Assembly: GCA_963383645.1 (NCBI GenBank)
Contig: OY726560.1
Span: 23,848,300-23,912,299, forward strand
Source of the DNA: Muscardinus avellanarius
Lineage: Eukaryota; Chordata; Mammalia; Rodentia; Gliridae
Direction: 5' to 3'
Length of the DNA stretch: 64,000 nucleotides
Shown here piece after piece: positions 10,423 to 21,170 of this stretch. The notes beneath the pieces were generated by a model that did not search any database, was not told the origin of the DNA, and worked only from the letters and a program-made list of their open reading frames with translations. Both the position numbers and the translations under genes were made by a program. Each line of letters begins with the position of its first letter. The first letter of the stretch is position 1.

Positions 10423-11869
10423 GAACATCCGATTTTAAGAGTCACTTCTGTCTTTTCTAAAAAGTTCTTAAAAATGACATCAACTTCTAGCTAGGGGGAT
10501 TTCTTAAAGAAATGTGTCTTTTACTTGTCTAGAAGACAATGAGTTCCAAGAAAAATAAGGATAGGACTGAAAGGATGTAGAATAAAAGATCTATTTAATG
10601 CTTAAAAGATGCCAAATTGGAAAGTGCCACTTTTCCTGGTGTCATCCATCAGTGCAAATGGCTCAGCAGGCAAAAGACGATCTCATGCTGGCAGCCTTGC
10701 CATAGAAATAGATCATTTCAATCAGAGCAGCAGAATTACAGCTCAACGTGGCCAGAGACATTGCATTGATTGGTTCTGAGCCAAGAAAAGGTGGGAACCA
10801 AGTGAAAAAAAATCCAATAAAATCCTAATCAGTGTAAAGTTCAATAAATCTGGAGAAAATTCTTATGTTGGTTTTTTTTAGGGGGGGAACCTAAATGTTA
10901 ATCAGCTGTAAATTACTTTTAAGTCATACATTCAGCTCTTAAAATGAATTAGCCTTTTAATAAGACTTTATATTCAATAGTAAAGATAGAATTTAATGTC
11001 ATTGCTTTGTTATTTTTTAATAGAAATAAGCAGTCTCTTGGCACATAATAAAGAAGAAAATTTCAGCAGACATTTTATGTGTGTGGGGCTGAATATTCCA
11101 AATGAACTCAGCTTTCAGGAGACTCAATGTCACATGCAGAAAATTCTTGATGGTTTCTTTGTTAAACACGCATTTGGTAATCATGAAGAAACAGGATAAT
11201 TCAATTCAATGAAGAGTTACTGAGTGTCTAATGTGTCTGCCTGCGTTTTTCATATTCCAAAGAACTATATGAGATGAGAGGTATTATTGTTACCTGTTGT
11301 AGTTGAAATTGCAAAGAGAATACAAGTCAATGAGAGCAGGCAATGAAGAGAAAAGTGATCAAATATATAGGAGGATTGAAGTTATCGACATAGAAGGTCT
11401 ATACACACAGAGGACATGTAAGTCCAGATCAAGTGCTGGTGAAAAAGAGATGATTTGTTTTGATGTCTATGTCAAAGTGCTTTTTACATATCATAGAATA
11501 AAGAAAATAAGGTTGGTTTAATTGGTCATCGTAGATCAGCTAATCTAGAAGGTTCTTCAAGTGATGTCAACATATTGTGATATCATTTGGCGTAGCTCAT
11601 GATGTGAACATGATTGCATGTTAGCTAGCCATTCTTAGGTATCAGAGGTTCTGGGAGACTATTAACAATATTAGATGCTCTTAAATGAAATATCTTCATG
11701 AAAAAAGCATAAGGCGACATGTAAAAATTGCTTTTTAAAATTTAAAATCAACCAAATTGCTGTTATTAGTGTAATCAATAATGGCACCTCAAATGTAAAA
11801 GAATCCTTTAATAAGCTTAGGATGCTGGTTGAAAATACACATGATTTTAGCTAGCTGATATAATTATGA
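10423..11869. other. No recognised feature
   Basis: Unique-looking AT-rich sequence. Short plus-strand frames of 67-72 codons (10996-11199, 11303-11521) show no known domain. Confidence 0.45.
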
Positions 11870-12294
11870 TAATGTCTGACAAAATGAACTCTAAGGAAAG
11901 AAGTGTTATTATTGGTAAAGATTAAATAATGATAAAATATTCAATTTGCCAGGAAAATGTAATAATTTTAATAGTGTATGCACCCAATAGCCTCAAATAT
12001 GTACAACAAAAATTAAGAGGACTCTAAGGAGAAAGTGAAAACTTTACTATCAGAGCGGGAGATGGTAACATTTTTCTCTCGGTTGATAGATGAAGGGCGT
12101 AAAATATATTAGTGAAAGTACAGACGATTGAATGGAAACTGATGGACATTTATGGAGCACTGTATCTAACAGTTGCAGAATGCATACAATTTTCAAAGAA
12201 ACATAAAAGATTTATGGACATTTCCCATGGCCCAGCTACAAAGCTGAACTTCACAAATTTTAAGAAAAGGGTATGTGTGGCAAAGAATAGCTAG
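11870..12294 (+). mobile_element. Ancient L1 ORF2 (endonuclease region) relic
   Basis: AATAGTGTATGCACCCAATAG, then the blocks AAACTGATGGACATTTATGG, TTGCAGAATGCATACAATTT and CCATGGCCCAGCTACAAAGC, align in order with the L1 endonuclease-domain coding region (tatatgcacccaaca, acagacatatacagaacattcca, gcagaatacacattctt). The frame is broken throughout. Confidence 0.7.
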
Positions 12295-12700
12295 CTGCTC
12301 CCTAATTCTGCTCGCTTTTCTGCAGTGATAGCTAAACTACATGCTATAACCTCCTTGCATGGAGCTGGGAGGATGGGATTTGTTTTGGTAATAGGAACAT
12401 AAGAGAAAGTGATTCTGCCATTTCCAACCTGGTCCCTGTAAACAGCCGGCACCATCATCACACCCTCTCTTTGTCCTCATCAGCCAGCTCTGTGTAGCAG
12501 GGTGGATGTGAGGTCCTAGAGGACAAAGTTACTAACTAGATGCTGCCTGCATCCTAGAGTTGCTGCTTGGAGGAGAGCCACCAAGGAAAGTGTGCTGACC
12601 CATTGCTTTAGGTGACAAATGATATTTTTTTTCTATGAATGCAAACCACTGAGGTTTTCAGAACTGCTTATAATACCAAATAGCTGGCTAAGATAGTATT
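12295..12700 (+). mobile_element. Possible ancient LTR relic interrupting L1
   Basis: This segment separates two collinear L1 ORF2 pieces. It ends with AACCACTGAGGTTTTCAGAAC and TAGCTGGCTAAGATAG, resembling the 'gccactgagattttggggtt ... taactgatacag' 3' ends of old mammalian ERVL/MaLR-type LTRs. The 5' boundary and family are uncertain. Confidence 0.4.
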
Positions 12701-13060
12701 CCACAAACTGCATTGTCTGAAAAAAATTGCAATCAGATGAAAAATTAAGCATAAATAATACCGAGACTGAGAAAAAAGTTTTACTCTTTGAAGTTTAAAA
12801 TGCAGTTTTAAACAACTCATGGATGAAAGAATAAATAAGAATATCAGAATGTGTGTGAAAATGTGTTAAAATACTGTCTTGAGATAGTAGGTAATAGCTG
12901 AAGCAGTGCTTATAGGAAAACATACAGACTTAAATCTTAAATGTTAACATTAGAACATGAGAGCTTATAAGCAATGAACTAGATTTCTAACTTAAGGAAA
13001 AAAATAATAGAATTATCAGAGCAGAAATTCATGAAATTAGGATAAATAAGTCAAAATCTG
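12701..13060 (+). mobile_element. Ancient L1 ORF2 relic, continuation
   Basis: AACAACTCATGGATGAAAGA, GAAGCAGTGCTTATAGGAAA, CTAACTTAAGGAAAAAAAT and ATTATCAGAGCAGAAATTCA align with the L1 linker between endonuclease and reverse transcriptase (aacaaccaatgggtcaaaga, gcagtgctaagagg, attagagcagaaataaatga). This continues the element at 11870-12294 after an interruption. Confidence 0.7.
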
Positions 13061-13260
13061 ATTATTTTTAATTTGAAATATATAATTCACATACCATAGA
13101 GTTCACCATTTTAAAGTGAACAATTTGGGGCTGGATATAGTCACAAATAATTGCAATTATGATCACTAATTCTATAATATATTCATGATCTCCCAAAGAA
13201 ACGCAGTAACTATTAGCAGACCTACAAGAGATTCATAATTTACAAATAATTCTTCCATCC
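13061..13260 (+). mobile_element. Old L1M-type 3'-end relic (tentative)
   Basis: GAAATATATAATTCACATACC, then AGAGTTCACCATTTTAAAGT and GAACAATTTGG, resemble the 'aaatatacataacataaaatttaccatttt' block common in old L1M 3' ends. Assignment is tentative. Confidence 0.45.
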
Positions 13261-13261
13261 T

Positions 13262-13341
13262 GTTTATTTCTCTTTTACTTTATTGATGGCATCATTTGCA
13301 GCATAAAAGTTTTTTTATTTTACTGAAGTCCAATTTGTCTA
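13262..13341 (-). mobile_element. Old L1 ORF2 C-terminal region, antisense, left of the Tigger insertion
   Basis: TCATTTGCAGCATAAAAGTTT then GAAGTCCAATTTGTCTA match the antisense L1 block 'gctgtgcagaagctttttagtttgatgtagtcccatttgtcta'. The same element resumes at 13790. Confidence 0.7.
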
Positions 13342-13788
13342 CAGTAGTCTCCTCACATCTCATCTATGGTTTCACTTTCTGTGGTTTCAGTTACCAGCAG
13401 CTAACTTTGGATCAAAATCTTTGAATGGAAAATTCCAGAAATAAACATGAAAGTTTTGAAGTGTGTGTGACTCTGAGTTGCATGATGAAAATCTTGTGTT
13501 CTGTGCTGTTTAGGAAACGAATCTTCCCTTTATCCAGTGTATCCATGCTGTGCCTACTACCTACCCAATAATTACTTAGTAACATGTAGTAGTGGTAGTA
13601 GTCACTACCCACCACTGGTCTTGGCTATCATGTTGACTGTGATAGTATCACGGTACTTGTGTTCATTATTTTACTTAAGGAGGTTAAGAGGAAAAAGGCA
13701 TCTTTTTAATGTTTAGTACTGTCTGAGGCTTAAGACAGCCATTGGGGGTCTTGGGACAATATCCCTCATGGATAAGAGGGAATACTAC
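13342..13788 (+). mobile_element. Tigger-like (pogo group) nonautonomous DNA transposon
   Basis: It starts CAGTAGTCTCCTCACATCTC next to a TA target dinucleotide and ends in GGATAAGAGGGAATACTACA, a near-inverted copy of the start. Internal blocks TTTCACTTTCTGTGGTTTCA, TGGAAAATTCCAGAAATAAA and TATCCAGTGTATCCATGCTG follow the Tigger3-type consensus as I know it. The element is about 447 bp with no transposase frame. It splits an antisense L1, so it is younger than that L1. Confidence 0.85.
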
Positions 13789-13789
13789 A

Positions 13790-13995
13790 TGATGTACTCT
13801 GTTGTTTGTGTTTTTGGTGACATTGAAGAACCATTGCCTAATCCAAAGTCCTAAATACATATACTTGTTTTTTTCTAAGGGTTCTATAGTTTTTGCCTTT
13901 AGCCTTGAGTCTTTATTTATTTTCAGTTAATTTTTGTATATGGTGTGATAAAGGGCCCGACTTTACTCTTTTGCATGTAGAACTCCAGTTTTCAC
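13790..13995 (-). mobile_element. Old L1 ORF2 C-terminal region, antisense, right of the Tigger insertion
   Basis: AACCATTGCCTAATCCAAAG, CTAAGGGTTCTATAGTTTTTG, AATTTTTGTATATGGTGTGA and TCTTTTGCATGTAGAACTCCAG match the antisense L1M 3' coding region in order. Confidence 0.85.
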
Positions 13996-14758
13996 AGCAC
14001 TTTCATTAATTTGCACATATTCTCTAATTTCCTTTGTAATTTTTCTTTGAATCATGGGTCACTATGTCGTTCAATTTCCACATATTTGTGAATTTCCTAA
14101 TTTCCTGCTGTTACTGATTTCTAATTTCATCTTATTGTGATCTAAGGACAAACTTCATATGATTTTAACTGTACATTTTGTGTGACTTGTACTGTGGTCT
14201 AACATATAGTCTATCTGAGAAATGTTCTATGTGCAAATAAGAATGTACATTCTACTCTTCTTGTCTAGTATGTCCCATAGTTGTCTGTAGGTAGATATTC
14301 AAGTCTCCTATCTTCTAGTTGATCTTCTGACTAGATGTTCTACTCATTATTGAGAGTACTGAATTATCTTTTATTCTCTTCAATTATATCATTTTTTGCT
14401 TCATGTTTTCTTGGGCACTTCTGCAATGTACTGTTACATACATATATGTGTTACATATATGTAATACAGTGCAAGTATTACACATATGTATGTATTGCAT
14501 ACATATGTAATACATATAATGTATTTATGTATTATATATATAATTTTTACATCTTGATAAATTCCTTGATAACATTATCAAATGTTCTTCTTTTCCTGCA
14601 GTAACAATTTTTGTCTTAAGGTCTATTTTGTGCGATAGTGACTCAACCTCTCTTTGGTTACTGTTTAAATGGTATATGTTTCTCTATGATTTTATTTTCA
14701 ATGTATTTGTGTCTTTGACTCTAATGTGTTTCTCTTGTAAAAAGTGCTCAAAGGAAGA
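13996..14758 (-). mobile_element. Ancient L1 endonuclease region, antisense
   Basis: Blocks such as TTCAATTTCCACATATTTGTG, TTATTGTGATCTAAGGACAAA, GTCTATCTGAGAAATGTTC, TGTGCAAATAAGAATGTACAT, TTTTTGCTTCATGTTTTCTTG and GTGTTTCTCTTGTAAAAAGTG align in order with the antisense L1 endonuclease region. The jump from ORF2 C-terminal to endonuclease sequence at about 14000 implies an internal deletion or a second element. A diverged TATG/CATA tract (14440-14540) interrupts it. Confidence 0.75.
14435..14545. repeat. Degenerate TACATATATGT-type simple repeat
   Basis: Alternating purine-pyrimidine ATAC/GTAT words over about 110 bases inside the antisense L1. They include palindromic stretches such as TGCATACATATGTA. 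Confidence 0.8.
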
Positions 14759-14769
14759 TTTTTGGCTAT

Positions 14770-15388
14770 AAATATCTATACTAAAGGAATAAAGATCTAA
14801 AATTAATAACCTAAAGTTAGTTCAAACATTTTTAAATAATAATGCTCTCATATAAAGAAAGAGACTTGCCCTACCAGATTTAACCTCATTTTAAAGCTAT
14901 TATAATTATGACAGTGTGTTATTGCTGCAGGGATAAACAAACTGAACAAAGCCAAGAGCTCAGAAACAGGCCCACAATATATATAAAACTTAAGTTATGT
15001 CAGTGCAAGCACTGAAGATCAGTGAGGAGAAGATGAACTATATAATAAATGGTGCTTGGATAATTTGCTATTCAAATGGAGAAATCTGTAAAAAATGATT
15101 CTGTGCCTCACACTATAAACTGCAATTAGTTTCAAGCAGATGAAAGATATAGAGGTGAAAGGCTATTTTAAAACTTCTAGAAAAATCTCTGGAAGAATAG
15201 TCTTATGAATTTGAAGAATTGTTTCTTGAGCAAAACACAAAGTCCAAAGGAAATTTCTGGTAATATTTATGTACATTAAAATGTAAAGCTCCTCTAGAAT
15301 AAAAACATCACAGAGGCAGTGTGAAGAAACCCCAGTATAGATGGAAGTTTATTGCAATTTGTATAAATGATTAAGAATTTGTGCCTCC
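14770..15388 (+). mobile_element. Old L1 ORF2 C-terminal region, sense, 5' part
   Basis: GACTTGCCCTACCAGATTTAA, GACAGTGTGTTATTGCTGCA, AAATGGTGCTTGGATAATTTG, CAAGCAGATGAAAGATATAG and GAGCAAAACACAAAGTCC match L1 ORF2 just upstream of the 3' UTR, in order. It is interrupted at 15389 by a MaLR LTR and resumes at 15721. Confidence 0.85.
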
Positions 15389-15720
15389 TGTGATTTAAAT
15401 ATGTTCTCTAAAGGCTCATGTTTTTGGAATCTTCATCACTAACTTTAAATGATACTGGCATTTGGATGTGGGGCCACTGAGAAGTAATTATAATTAAACG
15501 GGGTCATAAGGGTGAGGTCACCATGATGGTATTAGTGGTTTCATAAGGAAAGAGGAGAGGCCCAAGCTAGCACACTTGCTTTACCTTGCCATGTGTACCC
15601 TTTGCCATCTTAAGATGCACCAGAGGCTAAGCTAGAATTAGGAACCAAATAAACTTCAATTCTTTGCAAGCCACCTAGTCCTGAGTGCTTAGTTATAGTA
15701 AGAGAAGGCAGACCAACACA
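15389..15720 (+). mobile_element. MaLR-type solitary LTR inserted in L1
   Basis: Starts TGTGATTTAAATATGTTCTC and contains AAAGGCTCATGTTTTTGG, GGGTGAGGTCACCATGATGG, CCTTGCCATGTGTACCC and CCAAATAAACTTCAATTC. It ends AGACCAACACA. This block order is that of MaLR LTRs. The L1 sequence on both sides is collinear, so this LTR inserted later. Confidence 0.8.
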
Positions 15721-16515
15721 GTGTACAGATGAACACCACACTGAGAATAAGGACAAAAGGCTTAAACATATACCTCACAGCAGAGGAAATGCAATAAATA
15801 CAAGGTGCTCGACCGGACTATTAATCATGGAAATGCTAATGAAAATCTCAGCGAGGTATCACTTCACACCTTCCAGCACCATTTATTAAGGAGGCTGAAT
15901 AGAAGATCGGTTTGGAAGTTTCTAAAAAATTTGGATTAAAAACCTCCATATTTTTCTAAAGAACTAAAGTTAGAATACTTATAGTTATACATACATAATC
16001 AAAAATAGCCAAATTATGGAACCAACCTAGGTATCTTTCAAAAGAGGAATGGATATAAAAATGTATACACAAATAATGGAAATCTATTCAGCCATAAAAT
16101 GAACAGAATTATGTTATTTTCAGAAAAATGGATGGAACTAGAGAATACTGTGCTATATAAGATTAGTCAGTCCCAGAAAGTCAAGGATTTTTTTTTTCAT
16201 GTGTGAAAGATAAAGAGAAAATAGAAAACATATAGTACTTTAAATAATGCAGAAAAACCTGTAGAGTAGTTGAGGAGGACTATGGAAGGGAGTTAAAAAG
16301 GGGAAGAGGGAGGTGTGAAGAAGGACACAGTTCAAATCATACTATGGCAGTATGTAAAGGTGTTACTACCAACCGTACTAACTCTTGTAGGGAAGAAGGA
16401 GGGGGCAGGGGAGGATGTGGAGGGATATACATTGAGCTGTGTGCATGTATGTTTTATCACATTGAACTTCACTATGGTGTATAATTGCAAGGTACTAATA
16501 AAATTATTTTAAAAT
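15721..16515 (+). mobile_element. Old L1 3' end, sense, continuation
   Basis: After the LTR the L1 continues with TGGAAATGCTAATGAAAATC, GAGGTATCACTTCACACC, AAATTATGGAACCAACCTAGG, TATTCAGCCATAAAATGAAC and GGATGGAACTAGAGAATACT. It ends near the AATAAAATTATTTT tail. It is rich in stop codons. Confidence 0.88.
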
Positions 16516-16849
16516 ATTAATAACACCATCTCATTTAGCCATAAGAAATCAGGTGCAAAAATCATTATTATGCTCATTGTAATCATTCATTTTTCTCCAT
16601 GACACTCCTGAAAATCCAAAATGACTATAGTTTATCCTGAAGCTATGTAATATATAATCAGAACATGGGACTAACACAGTAAAGTCCCATGTCTAAATTA
16701 AAATATTTATCTCAAATGTATTAATTTGTATAATATATATATATTTAAGATAAATAATAAAATATTCATATACTCATCAAAGATTAGAGATATTCAGCAT
16801 TAGCTCCATCTGTATCCCTCCCCAACTAACCTCCCTTTCTTCTTTCTAG

Positions 16850-17460
16850 AAGTAACTACCATTCTGAATTGTGACTCTGTCTCTCTCTTACCCTTTTTAT
16901 CACTCTTTCCCCTACTTGCCCCACCAATTTATGGTTTACCACCTATTTACGGTTTCTTAAATAATATATTGTTTGATACTTGCCTTTTATATTTATATAA
17001 ATGAGATTCTATGTGCAACTTTTGTGATAAATTTATTACATTTGTTATTCTATTTATAAGGTTCATCCATGTTGAAGCAAACAGCCACAGTTTATTCTTT
17101 TAGATATAGGATAGTATATCCTATGTACAGCCTATGGATGTATAAAAACTTAGGAATCCATTCAGCTATGGGTAGACAATTTGATTAATTTCCTTTTTCT
17201 GCTAGTATGTACAATGCCACTAGAACAATTTTGTGTTTTCTAGTGTAAACACACTAGAATTCCTCAATAGCATGTATTTAGGAGTGGGGCTGTGGTTGTG
17301 GAGAATGTTCGTCCACATATCTAACTACGAAGGCACACTGCTTTTCAGTTTTGTACTCATTGTATTAATATTCAGTTGTACTCATTCTTAGAAAAAAGTG
17401 AGAATTTCCATTGCCATATCCTTACTTCACTTGGTATTAGTCACCTTTAATTCTTTGGCA
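16850..17460 (-). mobile_element. Old L1M-type 3' region, antisense (diverged)
   Basis: AGGTTCATCCATGTTGAAGC, AATCCATTCAGCTATGGGTAG, TATTTAGGAGTGGGGCTGTGG and AATTTCCATTGCCATATCC follow the antisense L1 3' order (atccattcatcagttgatgg, cctaggagtggaattgctgg, ccaatttctccacatcc). Confidence 0.6.
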
Positions 17461-17464
17461 AGCT

Positions 17465-17815
17465 GGAATATATAAAGAACAACAACAACAACAAAATGTA
17501 ACACACACACACACACACACATTCACATCCACTAAGTAACAATAAAAATGACCAATAGAACTAAATAGACACTTCTCAAAAGAAGCAATACAATTGTCCA
17601 ATAAATATATGAAAGAATATTCAATATCACTAGCAATCAGAGATATGAAAATCAGAACTAATCTGAGAGTCCACCTAACACTCTTGAAGGGAAATCATCA
17701 AGAATACAAACAATAAAAAAATTCTGGTGAAGATATGGGAAAAAATAGGAACCTTTATACACTGTTAGTGGAGTTGCAAATGAACAGAACCACTATGGAG
17801 ATCAGTTTGGAGATG
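17465..17815 (+). mobile_element. L1 3' region, sense fragment
   Basis: ATATATAAAGAACAACAACA, CCAATAGAACTAAATAGACAC, TTCTCAAAAGAAGCAATACAA, CTTTATACACTGTTAGTGGAG and CTATGGAGATCAGTTTGGAG follow the L1 ORF2 end/3' region. A short (CA)n (about 17501-17520) interrupts it. Confidence 0.85.
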
Positions 17816-19446
17816 ATGTTTTTAAAAGTTAGTTTTGAGAAAAGAAGATCATGTTAAAAGAGATTTCAAGGGAATTGTGATAGGTTTAGAAACTCAGCAA
17901 ATCTACTCTCCCTAGGAGGATTTGGGTTTAGGCAATGTATGTAAGGTTGTACCACACTCTACAAACCCGTCTGCAGGTGCAAAATGCTAACCAAAGCTTG
18001 GGGAAGCACATTGTATTTAGATGGATGACCTCTCTGTCCAAGAGTCTACAGAAACACTGTGTTGACACATTGCCGGTTTGGAGGATGATCTTAGAAGCAA
18101 CCAAAACATTACAGACAGAGCAAAGAAATACTCTCAGAGTGGCCAAGAGAGCATGCACTTTCACATTCTGGGAAAATTGAGAACTTGACACTTAATATCA
18201 TGAGGAAAGATGATTTTCTCAAGGGACTTTTGCAGAGTGGGAAGAATTGAGATAATATAGGGCATTGTGAGAAAAAATCAGAATAAATAGCTAAATGTGC
18301 CAAAGTCATTTAAATAAGTATAAACTGTCTTTGCATTTCATTTCTGAGGACCATTCTCTACCCAAAACTCTTTTCACTGTTATGATCAAAGGAAGGGGAT
18401 TGTGTGACAGGTCAAATAGTTTGACAAAAGCATAGCTTAATAAGTTACTGGAAACACAAAATGTGGAAAATAAAGCCTATTTTTAGGTTTCAGCATAGAG
18501 CTGGAGATTCTGCTTACAAATTATACAGGTCATAAAAAATATCTCTATGCATGGATTGTGTATCAGGTAAACGGAATGGCTAAGGTGGAGGAAGATTTCC
18601 AGTTCCGGTGTTGCAAATTACACACAAAAAAATTATATTTATTTACAGCAAGGCCTAGGGCAAGTTAGTCAGTTCTACTGGTGGGGGGTTGGCACAAATA
18701 TGTCAAATGACTGAAATTTTAAGTGTCACAGTGCATTAACATTTCAATGTGGACATGCTTAGGGTTCTGGGAGATCATGTAGCATCACCAAATCAGACAA
18801 TCTTCATGTACTCGAAGCTCTGTATTGTCATGTACCAAATCTGATGAACAATAAAATCAGCTTCCCATCCTCAAAGACTTTATAATCTAGCTCCAGGCAC
18901 AGTAGCAAGGTGAAGTACTGAGCTAAAATGACAAAGCAGGATCATATGGGCATGTGCTTCATGGGGGGAGCTTGGTAACCTCATCCTCGGCTCCTGGTAA
19001 AGGACCAAGCTGGTACACCAAGCCTTGCCTACACACTCATCCATTCTCACCAACTCCTAATTGTGCCTCTTCTTTGAACTTATATGTAAGCACTGGAACT
19101 GCTCCTGGTTACCAGAGAGCCCTAGCCAGGCTTTGTTATTGGGCTTTCCATAAATTAAAACCAGAAGCTTATGGAAATGAAAAAGTGCTTGGAGCAGAAA
19201 CATTGAAAACTGATAAAAGGGAAACTAGTAGTAAGAAAGGAAATATAAAGTTTGGTATAGACATGACTCAGAAAGCAGAACAAGTTAGAAACATAGGCAA
19301 GCCTTCCCCTGCCAGCCGTGCTGTGGTCTCATACAATGGCTGACAGCCTTGTGGTGACTCTATCATTAAGAACAGGCTGATAGCTCTAGTCTATACCTAA
19401 TATGGGTGGAAACTGGGTAGTACATTTGAGAAATTGTTGTACCAAA
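17816..19446. other. No recognised feature
   Basis: Unique-looking sequence. It holds a 129-codon plus-strand frame (18954-19343) with no signal peptide, membrane segment, zinc-finger pattern or other domain I recognise, and frames on opposite strands around 17930-18190 that also look like chance. Confidence 0.5.
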
Positions 19447-19625
19447 ATTAGCTAGATGTAGTGGCACACACTTATAATCCCAGTACTAGGGAGGCTAAGA
19501 CAGGAGGATTTCAGGTTTGAGGTAGGCCTCAGCAACTTAGTGAGATGCCATTTCAAATAAAATCAGGCTGTGAGTTAGCCCAGGTGTAGAATGCCCTTGG
19601 GTTCACTTCCAGTAAACTTCCAGTA
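19447..19625 (+). mobile_element. Dimeric B1/ID-like SINE, class 3
   Basis: The B1-like half (GTGGCACACACTTATAATCC) is followed by an ID-like half ending GTAGAATGCCCTTGGGTTCA. The 3' tail has been replaced by the (CA)n at 19627. Confidence 0.9.
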
Positions 19626-19626
<1 letters not shown>

Positions 19627-19685
<59 letters not shown>

Positions 19686-19686
19686 G
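19627..19686. repeat. (CA)n microsatellite at a SINE tail
   Basis: About 30 CA units with one CG interruption, directly downstream of the SINE 3' end. Confidence 0.98.
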
Positions 19687-19689
19687 TTC

Positions 19690-20344
19690 AAATGAAACAT
19701 TTTGGCATGTGTAAGGAAGAGGCCTCAGCTATCAGGGAAGATTGCAATGGAGTGCCCCCATTTGGCTGTCCTGGATAACGAGGCATTGCTCTGCGTCCCT
19801 GAGTCAGCCATTGAGTGGTAGGAGACCACATTTCCTATGTTATTATAAAATAAAATGCTAATAAAACAGGATTTTTGCAATGCCAAAATTTCACAGCAGT
19901 TCTTAAGGTGGCAAATTAGTCAGATTTCAGGCCCAGTAATGAAAAGAAGATTGCCGATCAAATGGCTTATTAAAGAGATAAGCTCAAATAAAAATGAATA
20001 TATGTTTCCCACAGGTCTTCTGTTTTAGCATTTGAATGTGGAATTTTCCCACGATCAGGGTATCATGCAGTGTATGCTGAAAGCTGTGACAGCGACCCTT
20101 ATTACTCATGCCCACTTGTAAGGGAAAACTGTGTGTAGATTTTTTATTCATAATAGATTTTGAAGGGCATTTACCATGATAGCAATGCTGGTTCTGGAAA
20201 AAAGTATGAAGATGGAAGGAGCAGGAACTCAGCTTTAAGCAACAGCATATGTTTCTTTTATTGTCTACTTTTATTTCTTTAGTATTTCAAAATTAAAAGA
20301 GATCCAAGAAGTCATAAAATCAGTCTCTCAAATTGAAGTTTTAT
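19690..20344. other. No recognised feature
   Basis: Unique-looking sequence with no clear transposon or coding signal. Confidence 0.5.
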
Positions 20345-21170
20345 AAAAAGCAAATTATGCTGCTATGAACATGGCTATGCATATATTACTGTAGTTCTCT
20401 GATTTCAGCCCCTTTGGATATATATCTAAGAGTGGTATAGCCGAATCATAGCGGATTCATTCCCAGTTTTCTAAGGAATCTCCACACAGATCTCCATAGT
20501 GGCTGAACTAGTTTGCACTCACCAACAGTGTAAAGAAATTCCTCTTTCCCCACATCCTCACCAGCATTTGTTGTTATTAGACTTCTTTATGCTTGCCACT
20601 CTGACTGGGGGTAGATGGAATCTCAGCATAGTTTTGATTTGCATCTCCCTGATGGCTAATGATGTTTAACATTTTTTTATGTATCTATTGGCCATTTGCA
20701 TCTCCCAGTCTAGGTCTCCATCAAAAGATGGATGGATTGCACACTTATGGGAAATACACACAATGGAATTCTACTCAGCAATAAAGAAGAACAAAATTAT
20801 GTCATTTGCAAGAAGATGGAAAGACCTGGAGAACATTATGTTAAGTGAGATCAGCCAAGCACAGAAAGAGAGGGGACATATGTTGTCTCTAATATGCGCA
20901 AGCTAGGAAGTATTGGAGATATGAGAGAAACTCCAGGTAATGGAGGGGAAACCTCAACAAAGCTAGAATGGAAGGGTAGGAGAGGAAGAAGGCTGAGGTT
21001 GATTAATGGAGGAGCTATATTCAAATATGTGTAAAAGTAATGAGTGTAATATGGTCACCCTGGACACTCATTGTTGGGAAGGGCAGAAAAAGCAAGTAGG
21101 GGGAAGGTACCAAGCCTTCCAATATGCCATTTCCAATATGATCCACATAAAAATAAAATAAAAAAGCAAA
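20345..21170 (+). mobile_element. 5'-inverted (twin-primed) L1 insertion with TSDs
   Basis: Two parts of one L1 3' region lie head to head. 20355 to about 20712 is antisense (complement of the GATGCAAATCAAAACTA to GTTCATAGCAGCATAA stretch). About 20713-21160 is sense (CCATCAAAAGATGGATGG through AATTCTACTCAGCAATAAAG to an A-rich tail). TSDs AAAAAGCAAA flank the whole unit (20345-20354 and 21161-21170). The 75-codon frame inside is L1 3' UTR. Confidence 0.92.

Noticed and set aside
11870..17815. Possible intact or active L1
   Set aside because: All coding pieces are heavily diverged, frameshifted, in mixed orientation and interrupted by a DNA transposon and an LTR.
18954..19343. 129-codon frame in unique DNA
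   Set aside because: No recognisable domain, no Kozak or splice context that convinces, and 129 codons is unremarkable by chance in 64 kb.
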